A DNA stretch of 64,000 nt from Rugalucina vietnamica (Eukaryota; Mollusca; Bivalvia; Lucinida; Lucinidae), in assembly GCA_964017185.1 (NCBI GenBank), contig OZ024869.1:57190761-57254760 (forward strand), written 5' to 3'. The notes below the pieces were generated by a model. The model saw only the letters and a program-made list of their open reading frames with translations. It searched no databases and was not told the DNA's origin. Position numbers and translations under genes: made by a program. Positions 1 through 10,500 of this stretch are shown one piece after another. The stretch's first letter is position 1. Each line of letters begins with the position of its first letter.

Positions 1-665
1 GTGGTCCTCTTTATAAATCCTGCCAACCGTGCCCCTGGGGTCCATACGTACCCCGCCCCGGGGGCGTCATGGGAAAAACATAAAAAAATCTTCTTCTTCG
101 AAACCACAAGGCCCAGAGCTTTCATATTTTGTTTGTGGCAATGTATAGTGTTCCTCTTTATAAATCCTGCCAACCGTGCCGTGTTGGGGTCCATACGGGC
201 CCCGCCCCAGGGGGGGGTCATGAGTAAAATATAAAAAAAAATCTTCTTCTCCGAAACCACAAGGCCCAAAGCTTTCATATTTTGTTTTTAGCAATGTATA
301 GTGGTCCTCTTTATAAATCCTGCCAACTGTGCCCCTGGGGTCCATACGGGCCCAGCCCCGGGGGTGTCATGGGAAAAACATAAAAAAAATCTTCTCCAAA
401 ACCATATGGCCAAGAGCCTCATATGTTGTGTGGACCAATGTATAATACTCTCCTTTATAAATGCTGCCAACGGTGCCCCTGGGGTCCATACAGGCCACGC
501 CCCAGGCATGTCATTATCTACCATAGACTTATAATGGAAATTTATGAAAAAATCTTCTCTGCAACAGCATGTAATGACACAAAGCTTGTATATTTGATAT
601 ACAATATTGTCATGAATCCTGCCAATCTTGCCCCTGGGATCAAATATGGCCCCACTCCGGAAGGT
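1..665. repeat. Tandem array of ~150-bp units
   Basis: About four and a half degenerate units start near 1, 148, 301, 447 and 605. Each opens with a version of CCTCTTTATAAATCCTGCC, then a GC-rich CCCCTGGGGTCCATACGGG stretch and an AAATCTTCTTCT run. The array is cut by the window edge. The AAATCTTCTTCT..ACCA.AAGGCC part also occurs in the 450-bp family that follows, so the two are probably related. The open frames here are periodic translations of the repeat and are not genes. Confidence 0.85.
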
Positions 666-719
666 CATTATAGGACCCTGACCTTGTTAGATGATTTTTT
701 CAAGTGAACCAAAATGGCA

Positions 720-2028
720 GAAAAGAGGATACACAATCCAGACAAGAGCTCTTCTGCTGATGTAAGTAGGGTTTCAAGGTCACATGACCAAGATGGCCAC
801 CATACCCATATATGGTAAAAACCCCAATTACTTTGTCCAGTGACTGCACTTGTTGACTCGCAGGTGAGCGATTGTTGCCCATTGGCTACTTGTTTATGTA
901 GTATCCTTAGGATAGGGGAATGAAAGTTAATATAAATAGTCAAGGTCACATGACCAAGATGGCCGCCATGGCTATAAATAGCAAAAACATTTAAAAATCT
1001 TCTTCTCAAGAACCAGAAGGCCTATGAATTTGAAACTTGGCATGAAGCATCAGGGGAGGAGCTCTACAAAGTTTATATAAATCATGACCCTGGGATGACC
1101 TTGACCTATTTTACGGCAAGGTCAACATAGGTCGCCCATGCATTTGACAGGAAAAACTTTATGGAAATGGGCTCATGGACTGAATATTTATGATTCTGAA
1201 AAAAAAGGATCCCAGAGGCAGGTCTGCCCCCACCCTGGGGCAATATACATGTATATTACCATAATATTCAAATATCTTTTTCTCTGAAACTGCTTGGCAA
1301 ATCAAAGCCAAACGTCTTGTTGAGTATTCTTACGAAAAGAGAATGAAAGCTTATATCAATGGTCAAGGTCACATGACCAAGATGGCCGCCATGGCTATAA
1401 ATAGCAAAAGAATTTTAAAAACTTTCTCCAGAACCAGAAGGCCTATGATTTTGAAACTTGGCATGAAGCATCAGGGAGGGCAGCTCTACAAAGTTTATAT
1501 AAATCATGACCTTGGGATGACCTTGACCTATTTTATGCCAACATAGGTTGTCCATGCATTTGAATGGGGAAAGTTAGTAAAATGTAATTAAATGGGGGGG
1601 GGGAATTGCGGGGAATATGCCAATGGACTGAAGATGTGTTGATGGAAAAATGTCCTCAGGGGGTTGTCTGCCCCCGCCCCCGGGCTATATACATGCATAT
1701 GACCATAATATTCAAAGATCTTCTCTGAAACCACTTGGCCAATCAAAGCCAAACCTTTATGTGGAGCATGGTTAGGAAAGGCGAGTGAAAGCTAATATAA
1801 ATGTTCCAGGTCATATAACCAAGATGGCCGCCATGGCTATAAATAGTAAAAACCATTATAAATCTTCTTCTTCAGAACCAGAAGGCCTTTGATTTTGAAA
1901 CTTGGCCTGAAGCATTGTATAAATCATGACCCTGGGATGGCCTTGACCTATTTTATGGCAAGGTCAGCTTAGGTTGCATATCCCAGTTCTCATGTGAGCG
2001 TTTACAGGACCATTGGTCCTCTTGTTTG
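720..2028 (-). repeat. 450-bp repeat family, copy A (minus)
   Basis: Units of roughly 450 bp carry three landmarks: an AAGATGGCCGCCATGGC block (near 953, 1379 and 1822), a GACCTTGACCTATTTTA block, and a TATACATGTATAT block beside a CCCCxGGGG hairpin. The minus-strand head of the family lies at about 1990-2028, the reverse complement of AGAGGACCAATGGTCCTGTA. Other copies occur at 8222, 35750, 37729, 47880 and 55333, plus a head fragment at 43236. The coding potential is only apparent. Confidence 0.8.
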
Positions 2029-2436
2029 AGATTACTGTAGCTGGTGTTGTGCCTTGTGGCGGCCCTAAAAAGTCTTCCCGTACATCATCCATCAGTGCAG
2101 ATTATATTTTCCTTTTTGGTCCTTTAAGATCAGTGAGGGTATTCTGATAAATCAGAAATTCATTATCCATTTAGATTCATTTTCTAACCGACGTTTTATA
2201 TATTTGGCTCTATTATATTCTTTTTATCGACTATCTGTTGAAAGTTGCAAAATGACAGTATTTCACTTTGGCTCCAATTTGCCAAATCTAAAGGGTAACT
2301 GAAGAGGCTTAGGTAGCCGAATCCGCGGTATGACCCATCCATTTTCTCATTAATATGCTAACTTAAAGGATCTCAGTATTTGCGACAGTGATATAGAAAA
2401 GATAATTGTGATAACAACAACTATATTCGATATGGT
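2029..2436. other. Intergenic, no gene seen
   Basis: AT-rich sequence with many stops in all frames. No recognised repeat or conserved protein is visible. Confidence 0.5.
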
Positions 2437-3260
2437 GACTTGGTTTACAAATTTAAGAAACTTGTAGGACGGTATGATTTTTCAGTTCAGAAAAATCACG
2501 ACGTTACAGACGTATAGGTTATAACTTGAATGTTATGCGACAGCATCCTTAGTTTTTAACCCAATCATTTGATAACTATGCTGCCTTCTTTAATTGCACG
2601 CCGGTGGGTCGGGCGTCAGACTATGATGGCCCCGACATAAAGCTATTCATTCTATTTGTTTGGGGCCGGACCTATTTGTATGTTGCTTGGCCCACCGGGG
2701 TTAAACAGATGTTTTTCTTTTGCTCCGGGTTTCAGTAAGTTATTCGGCGCCCAGGGATCGCTTACTGAATCTGTTGAATCCTCGGTTTTGATTTATCAGG
2801 GTGGGTATCATGATTTATTTGTTTGCCCTTGATGATTCATTGACTAGTTAGAGATTCGCCACGAGGACCGAACAACTGGCTAAATGTTGTGAACTACTGC
2901 AGAAGATGAAGGTGAGGTTAGGCGCCTGTAAAACCAGTTTAAGTCCCCCCATCCCCAGTAATTTCATTTATATTACTGATCCTTCTGTTGTAGTTCCAAT
3001 TGTTTTATGTTTTCATGGAGTCGAAGTTTTGGTCTGTTTGAACCTTATGTACGTTTTCATATTTTTATTTAAGTTCGGGTAACTGAATGACCGCCTTTTG
3101 GGAAATAGCTGCTCTCTCGGCTTAAGATACGTTTTCTTAGGATAAGAACCTTATCTGTCAATTTAGTTTTTCCCACCTCGATTTTGGAGTGGAATTTCTT
3201 TCAGATTGCGCCTTTTCCTGATCATTGCGTACTTGTACCTTTTTGTCAACATTTTATCCG
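2437..3260 (+). mobile_element. Degenerate retroelement-like repeat, copy 1
   Basis: This 820-bp stretch matches 41064-41978 and partly 42417-42855. Shared landmarks are GGTGACTTGGTTTACAAAT, ACGTTACAGACGTATAGGTT, GCACGCCGGTGGGTCGGGCG and GATGATTCATTGACTAGTT. In the best-preserved copy (near 41060) it encodes a short basic C-terminal-looking segment ([10 protein letters not shown].. then ..[18 protein letters not shown]). This looks like the tail of an element's ORF plus its 3' non-coding part. I cannot name the family. This copy is frameshifted and not functional. Confidence 0.55.
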
Positions 3261-3310
3261 AGGGATGTTTTAGAAACCAAGCGCATCTTCCTCAGCATTG
3301 TTTACAAAGT

Positions 3311-3660
3311 CTGCACGGGGGGGATTCTGGTTACCTGTATTTATTATGATACTGATTTTTGAAAATATTCAAAATGTAGGGCAAACTTGTGAATCTGACC
3401 GAAACTGTTATATCAAAGCAGTCACGTATCGAAACTTTGAACTAGTTTCCTATTGCATATTTGCCTCTCTAGTTTGATTTATACTAGAATCCCCCGTGCC
3501 CATGGAGTGCCTACCGCAGGCACCCAGAGAATTATCTACAAATAGCAGTAATTCACCAGTTTTGCATAACATGTATCTTCTGCATCTCAGCTTTCAAAGG
3601 TAACCAGAATTCCCCGGGCAAACAGCAATAATTCATGAGTTTTCTGGTTACCTGTATTTC
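3311..3660. repeat. Small nested inverted repeats
   Basis: GGATTCTGGTTACCTGTATTT near 3326 reappears inverted as GGTAACCAGAATTCC near 3599 and directly near 3640. GCACGGGGGG near 3312 pairs with CCCCCGTGC near 3490. This is consistent with a decayed short inverted-repeat element or two nested ones. No target duplication could be assigned. Confidence 0.4.
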
Positions 3661-3702
3661 CATAATTGATTCCGTGTTAGCATAGGGCCAGCAGATATTA
3701 TA

Positions 3703-3905
3703 TTGGTGAAGCACGGTTGCCTAGTGGTAAGAATGGTGGACTCTAGTAAAATGGTCATAGGTTTGAACCCGACGTCGGCCTTGCTATGTCCTCTCCATCT
3801 TCAACATTTTTGCCCATTTACTTCAAACATCATACTTGTTTGAGTTGATAATAGCATATTGTTAAAATTGTGAAAGCAGTTTTGTTTGATTTGATGCTTT
3901 ACCGC
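3703..3905 (+). mobile_element. tRNA-derived SINE
   Basis: The head is tRNA-like. An A-box-like TTGCCTAGTGGTAAGA lies near 3719 and a B box GGTTTGAACCC near 3760, with the spacing expected of a Pol III internal promoter. A non-tRNA body follows. The acceptor and anticodon stems are too poor for a working tRNA, so SINE is the better call. Confidence 0.65.
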
Positions 3906-4361
3906 TATCAAATATATGCCATATGGCAATGTTGGGACCGTTGCCCCCATTTTATAGGATTCCCACACAACGTTAGCGGTTATGATGTCATGATAATATT
4001 ATGTGAATGAGATTTAAAATGTAACCACCCTACTAGAGAACTAACGTTAGTCGAACTAATGCTTAAAATTAAAAATTAATTATTTTACTTCATTTACACA
4101 GAAAGCTCATGGAATAAATGCGTTCTTAAAGATGCGGATGTTGGCGTTTAGACGGAATATTTCCATCGGTATTCCGTTAGACCTCTCCATGTCACGAGAG
4201 AGGAGCGAGGTCACGAAGTGTATCGGAGTGCATGTTAGCCAGCTGATCTAGTTGGCGTTATGTGTCAAACATGGTGAAGGAAAACGGAGAGTATGGGGAA
4301 AATCACGACTTTGGGCGGGCGTATATGTATGAATGATTTCACTTAACCTTGTCAAGTACGT
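3906..4361. other. Intergenic; repeat remnant, no gene
   Basis: Around 3920-4000 there is a remnant (TTGGGACCGTTGCCCCCATT .. GATGTCATGATA) related to the arms at 4836 and 5989. The rest shows no gene or clear repeat. Confidence 0.35.
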
Positions 4362-4768
4362 GGACAATTCGGACCTTGGCTAATTCGGACCTTGGCTAAT
4401 TCGGACCTCGGCTGTGGACAATTCGGACCTTGGCTTATTTGGACCTTGGCTAATTCGGACCTCGACCACTGGTCAATTCGGACACCGCAAAATTGAGGTC
4501 CGAATTAGCCAATGATTTTTCGGAAATAGGGTCCGAATTAGCCAAGGTCCGAATCGGATTGAGGTCCGAATTAGCCAATGTCAGAATCTGTTTAGGGTCC
4601 GCATTGACCACTGTGAAACAGAAATAAGGTCCGAATTAGCCAGTGCTTGAATGATTTAAGATGGAAGGATTGCCTGTGTCTTCGAATTATAAATAAAAAT
4701 TCATTATTCTTACTCATGCCATTATTTCATGCATTACTCGCGAGTTAAATAGTTTGTTTTGTTGATTA

Positions 4769-4823
<55 letters not shown>

Positions 4824-5343
4824 TGTGGCTCAGCATCCTAGTCAACAGCTATGGTGATGTCGGGACGTTGCGTCTATTTTGTAGGACTTGTATCCAAAAT
4901 GACGATGTCATGACACCCAAAATGCTCTTGAAAATATAACCATGCAAGTAAACACTAGGGCTATTATGTACATGTATGGATGGTTTGCCTTTAACCACTT
5001 TTCCTAATCACGCTCTGACCAATCAGACGGTCGGTCAGTAGTGAGTAAGCTTTGCCTGTAGGCTCGTTTTTAATTTGAAGGCAGTTTTCTTACATAATTC
5101 ATAGGTCCGAACTGACTAATGGAAAAGGTCCGAATCGACCAAAGGAAAAGGTCCGAATTGACCAATTGAAAAGGTCCGACTTGACCAAGAGAAAAGGTCC
5201 GAATTGACCAAAGAATTTTTCTTTTTGAGGTCCGAATTGACCAATAAAAAAGGGTCCGAATTGACCAAGGGTCGGGGTCCGAATTGACCAGTGGTTGAGG
5301 TCCGAATCGACTAGGGCCGAATTAGCCAAGGTCCGAATTGTCC
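4362..5343. mobile_element. Foldback element of AATTCGGACC repeats
   Basis: The left end begins GGACAATTCGGACC and carries many copies of (G/C)(A/C)CAATTCGGACC or TGGCTAATTCGGACC. The right end (about 5104-5343) carries the same motif in reverse, spaced about 27-31 bp, and finishes GGTCCGAATTGTCC. The arms are therefore inverted arrays of a decamer around a unique core with a (TTGA)n tract. No target duplication is obvious. The 96-codon minus frame over the right arm is a periodic reading of the repeat, not a gene. Confidence 0.65.
4767..4822. repeat. (TTGA)n microsatellite
   Basis: About 14 nearly perfect TTGA/ATTG tetranucleotides sit in the core of the foldback element. Confidence 0.9.
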
Positions 5344-5755
5344 ATAATTCCCTGGTCAGACTCAGACCGTCTACGCGGTCAAACAGCAATCGTTCTGCAG
5401 CCTGGCATAAGCTTTGCCTGGAGGCACAAGCTGCGCTAGTGATCGCGGGCCCCAGTGATCGCGGGCCAGAAAGTTTCGAAGTACCGAATGAATGTCACGT
5501 CCCTTGGATTTGTAATGAATCGTGTGTGTGCATACAACACCTTTTTAAAGTTCGTAACGATTTCTCCGGGTCGTGACAAATAACTACAGACTCTTTTGAA
5601 GTAAAACGAGGTACCGAAGCGCATCGATTTTAACGATTCACCATTGAAACACACCCCCACAACCTGCTGTTTTGATTGGTGCAAAATCGATGCGTGTCAA
5701 CAACCTTGACCTTAAATATAAACAATGTGTATCTGGTTATCTCAGTGGTGTCAGA
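5344..5755 (+). promoter_or_regulatory. Putative ACMSD upstream region
   Basis: This is the 5' flank of the first coding exon. A TATA-like TTAAATATAAAC lies about 40 bp before the ATG, which would leave a very short 5' UTR. A small tandem GATCGCGGGCC pair lies near 5451-5466. The transcription start cannot be fixed from sequence, and an upstream non-coding exon is possible. Confidence 0.25.
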
Positions 5756-5812
5756 ATGAAGATAGATATTCATACACATATTTTGCCCGAAAACTGGCCG
5801 GACCTGAAAGAG
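5756..5812 (+). CDS. ACMSD: ACMSD exon 1
   Basis: Codes [19 protein letters not shown] (residues 1-19), the family's usual N-terminus. His6 and His8 form the HxH zinc-binding pair at the end of the first barrel strand. The ATG is the family start. The exon ends at GAG|GTAGG, phase 0. Confidence 0.93.
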
Positions 5813-7525
5813 GTAGGAAATTAAAGTACTTTCCTAGTCGCGAGAAAACCCGACTATGTTAACATAAACCGGCGCTCATTAGGACCATGAGAAATACAAA
5901 TAGATGGACTGCATGTGCCTCCATGCAAAGCTTATAACCAACTGACCGAATCCAACACCCAAGTTGTTTACTTGTGTTTTTATTATGTTTTGGGTGTCAT
6001 GACATCCTAATGTGGGGTAGAAATCCGATAAAGTGGAAGAAACGTCCCGACATTACCATTGCTGTTGACTGGGACGCAAAGCACTGATCTATGCATCAAG
6101 CAAACAAACAATAAACACGTTTTAAAATAGCTAGCTTCCACTTTTAGATTATGTGAATAGCTATTTTAGAATTTAAGACACCTATTTTAAAAGTTGCATC
6201 TTTAATTTTCGCGAAAGCAAATAAACCTGTAAACATTGGTAAAGCATGCAAAAAAGAAAGAGGATTGGTCACACAAAACATATTTTTCCACGGCCCGGGT
6301 CAAATGTTCATGAATTTAAAACAGTACATATTTCCTATTGTTAACAAATCTTTATAAACAAATAAATGCATTAATGTTTTGATGTAATTTGTAAGACAGC
6401 TTTTAAAGTACATCATTGTTTCATGTAACAAAATATCGCAGTGGAAAATATCGCACTAGTTTGATAATTGAGTTGCGTCTACAAAATAACTATCATCGGT
6501 CATTTTTTAATGTATACCCTCCCCGCCGCACCCACCCACACACAAAAAGCATCAGTACAGTTTATTTTACTTTATTACAATCATCAACTTTTCAGGAAGA
6601 CCACGTTTTCTAACAAAATAACGCTTATATCGCCCCAAAGGCGTGTCATTTACCGGCACAAGAAAATAAGTTTGCACCGGTCAGTTTATGCAAACGTTGT
6701 CAAGGTACAGAGATGTTCTTTCGATCTTTGCAGCATGAAACGCTCAATATTATAAGAATCCGATTGGGTACTCTAGCCATAACACCAACAAAACCGTGAA
6801 TACGTTCAAAGAGCAAGATGACCAGTTCTTTCTCAGTTAGATAGTAACCCAGTATTGAAACGAAGCTATCGTGCACAACATAGTAGCAGACAAATCAATT
6901 ATTATCATACACATGTACATGTAGATAACCACAACAAAAAAAAACCGTGTTGGAGCGGTCTGTCAAGAATTTACGGGGGCGACGGTGGGGTGGGGGGAGC
7001 TTATTGCTGTTTACGACTAACACTGCACATTGTTGCGCTTTGCAAGGTTGTGCCATGTAGAGAAGATTCAAACAGGCTACTGCTCTTCCAAAATGATATT
7101 CAAAGGCAACATTTTGAGAGCTCTAACCTCTGAACTTACACTGTGATTTGGGGCACAACTTATTGACAAGTATTATTCACTATGTTCGGTTTGTGTGACT
7201 CAGAGGTACGGGTATGGTGACTGGGTACAGCTACACCACGACTGTGCCACGGGCATGGCCAATATGATGAAAGGAGGAAAGTTCTTCAGGAAAGTTGAGA
7301 GCAACTGTTGGTCTCCTGAACAGAGGATTCGGGAAATGGACGACACTGGCGTCGACGTACAGGCTCTGTCGACAGTGCCAGTCATGTTCTCTTACTGGGT
7401 AAGCCCGACAGACTAGATAGTCTATAGATAGTCTATACTATTTAATGCATATCACAGAGTAGCGAACTGTCAGTGTAAACACAACATTAAACATTCACCA
7501 GCGTGTAGATTGTAGACATATAAAG

Positions 7526-7559
<34 letters not shown>

Positions 7560-10500
7560 CAGACAACCGTATGTGATCAAAACGGGATAAACGTGAGGCA
7601 ACGCAGGGGAACGGGATATGCAAACGTAGCAGGCCGTGATAACCGTGCACAACGTGGCAAAACGTGGCAAAACGGGATAAACGTGAGGCAACGCAGGGGA
7701 ACGGGATATGCAAACGTAGCAGGCCGTGATAACCGTGCACACCGTGGCAATTTTTTGACAGTTTAAAAATCTGCCACGGCAGTCACGGCGGAAATGAGAA
7801 GCGTAATGGATCGTGATAAAACGGACTGAACGTAACACTACCGTACGTGACAGTACGTAACAGTACGTAGCGAAACTTGGAGGTGGTCCGTAGTGCAACG
7901 GGGAGCTAGTGAATAGCCCGGCAAGCTATGGATCTTCCACGTTCAGCTGCATTTGATCACGGCCGTCTCAAGTCTCGTCCCGTTTCCTACGGAATACTCA
8001 ACACGTTTTGTTGCGTTAAGTTACGGTTCGTTACGGTCTTTGACGGTGTTGACCCCGTTCTACTGCGTATGTCACGATCAGGGCGCGTGAAGTTTGAAGA
8101 TATATAGAGGATATTTGCTTTTTTGAGGTGAATACCAAATATATTTCATCGAGTGAGTTGAAAACATCAGAATTTTCACGAGTGTGCAGCACGAGTGAAA
8201 ATTTTTATGTTTTCAACTCATGAGAAACCAGAGGACCAATGGTCCTATAAACGCTCACCTGAAACCCGAGATATATACCAATAGAATGGTAATATACATG
8301 TATATAACCCCAGGGCCGGGTCAGAGCAACCCCTGGAGTCAATTTCTTTTTGAAAACATAAAACTTCAGTCCATTTGCCAATTTACTGCAAGTTTTGCCC
8401 TTCAAATGACATTTAAACAATTTTCCCCATTCAAATGCATGGGCGACCTAAGTTGACCTTGCCGTAAAATGGTTCAAGGTCATCCAAGGGTCACAATTTA
8501 TATAAACTTTGTAGAGCTACATTGCCTGATGCTTCATGCCAAGTTTCAAAATCAAAGGTCTTCTGGTTCTGGAGAACAAGATTTTTAAAGGTTTTTGCTA
8601 TTTATAGCCATGGCAGCCATCTTGGTCATGTGACCTTGACCATTTATATACACTTTCATTCCCACCTCCTAACAATGCTCCTTATAAAGTTTGGCTTTGA
8701 TTGGCCAAGCAGTTTCAGAGAAGAAGATCTTTGAATATCACTGTAATATACATGTATATTGCCCCAGGGTGGGGGCAGACAGACCCCCGGGGTCCAAATT
8801 TTTTCAGAATCATAAATATTAAGTTCATCTGCCCATTTCCTGCAAGTTTTTCCCTACAAATGACATTTTAACACTTTTCCCCATTCAAATGCATTAGCGA
8901 CCTATGTTGACCTTGCCATAAAATAGGTCAAGGTCATCCCAGGGTCATGATTTATGTAAACTTTGTAGAGCTCCAGTCACTGATGCTTCACACCATGTTT
9001 CAAAATCATTGGCCTTCTGGTTCTGGAGAAGAAGATTTTTAAAGGTTTTTTCTATTTATAGCCATGGCGGCCATCCTAGTCATGTGACCTTGACCATTTA
9101 TATAAACTTTCTTTCCCCCTTCCCAAGGATGCTCCATATGAAGTTTGGCCTTGATTGGCCAAGCGGTTTCGGGGGAAGAAGATGTTTCATTATTATGGAA
9201 ATATACATGTATTTAGCCCTGGGGCAGGGGCAGACAACCCCCCAGGGGCTAAAATTTTCCATTTACATTAATCTTCTGTCCATTTGCCTATTCCCAGTAA
9301 GTTTTACCCATTAAATAGCATTTTACAATTTTTTCCCTTTCAAATGCATTGGCGACCTAAGTTGACCTTGCCATAAAATAGGTCAAGGTCATCCTAGGGT
9401 CATGATTTATATATACTATGATGGGCCCGCTTCCCCGATGCTACATACCAAGTTTCGTGGAAATTGGCCCTCTGGTTCTGGAGAAGAAGATTTTTAAAGG
9501 TTTTTGCTATTTATAGCCATGGCGGCCATCTTGGTCATGTGACCTGGACCATTTATATAAACTTTCGTTCCCTCTTCCTAAGGATGCTCCACATGAAGTT
9601 GGGCTTTGATTGGCCAAGCGGTTTCAGAGGAGAAGATCTTTGAAATTGTGAACGACGACGGACGACGACGGACGCCGGAGCATGGGTATACTATAATCTC
9701 ACCTGTGAGCCTTCGGCTCAGGTGAGCTAAAAAAGCAAATTTTCTTTTTATTTTATATAATACACGGGCATTTTCCAATAAACAAGGCAGGCGGTGAAAA
9801 TGCAAAAAAAAAAAAAAAAAAAAAAAACACAAACATTTTTGAAAACACAAATAATTTTGGTACCTCATTGTTCCTTACGTTCTACCTAAGAAAATGAATA
9901 CCCACACTTTATGTTTTCGTTCACAAATAACGGAGTTATCTATAGAGATTTTTATATGACAATTTTCATATCGTACCTCGTATCAACCCGAGAACTCCGT
10001 ATCAGCCCTCGACTCTCGTATCAGCCCGAGGGCCGAAGGCCCGAGGGCTGATGCAAGAGTCGAGGGCTGATACGGGATTCGAGGGTTGACACGTTTATCA
10101 TATATTTTACTTCATGACCATTCTTTTCCTTTCTTTGTTATATTTATTTATTTTTTTATTTTATTTTATTTTATTTATTCGTTTTGACATACCGCCAAAG
10201 CGTGCAGTAGAGTGCATATTATTTCTGCAATAGCACAAATCGAAAATTCGTCTCGACATGACAAAATACTGTTGCCTGTGACATAAAACCACAATCCACA
10301 CAAATCTAAAACAGCAGTCACACATTAGCGTATAAGTGAAACGCGCGCCGGTCGTGTTGAAAAATTGCAAAATTCCACATACGCCAGACACACGTCGGAG
10401 ACACGTTCGAAACGCGTTACGAGTACGTTGTGTACGCTTGGTGTACGTCCGGCGCGCGTCGCTGTATGTCGCCAAAAATCATCGCGCGTTTCGTGCGCGT

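Larger units (their letters stand above)
4836..6075. repeat. Inverted pair flanking ACMSD exon 1
   Basis: 4836-4925 (GTCAACAGCTATGGTGATG .. GATGTCATGACACCCAAAA) matches the reverse complement of 5989-6075 with moderate divergence. Both contain GTCGGGACGT. Similar sequence occurs in SINE tails near 49465-49500, so these are probably two SINE tails in opposite orientation. Exon 1 lies between them. Confidence 0.55.

Noticed and set aside
5099-5389. 96-codon minus-strand frame
   Set aside because: Repeated WSIRT/GQFGP-type phrases are the AATTCGGACC repeat read in one frame.
7470-7898. 142-codon minus-strand frame
   Set aside because: Contains a poly-lysine run from poly-T and a duplicated block from the 90-bp tandem repeat.
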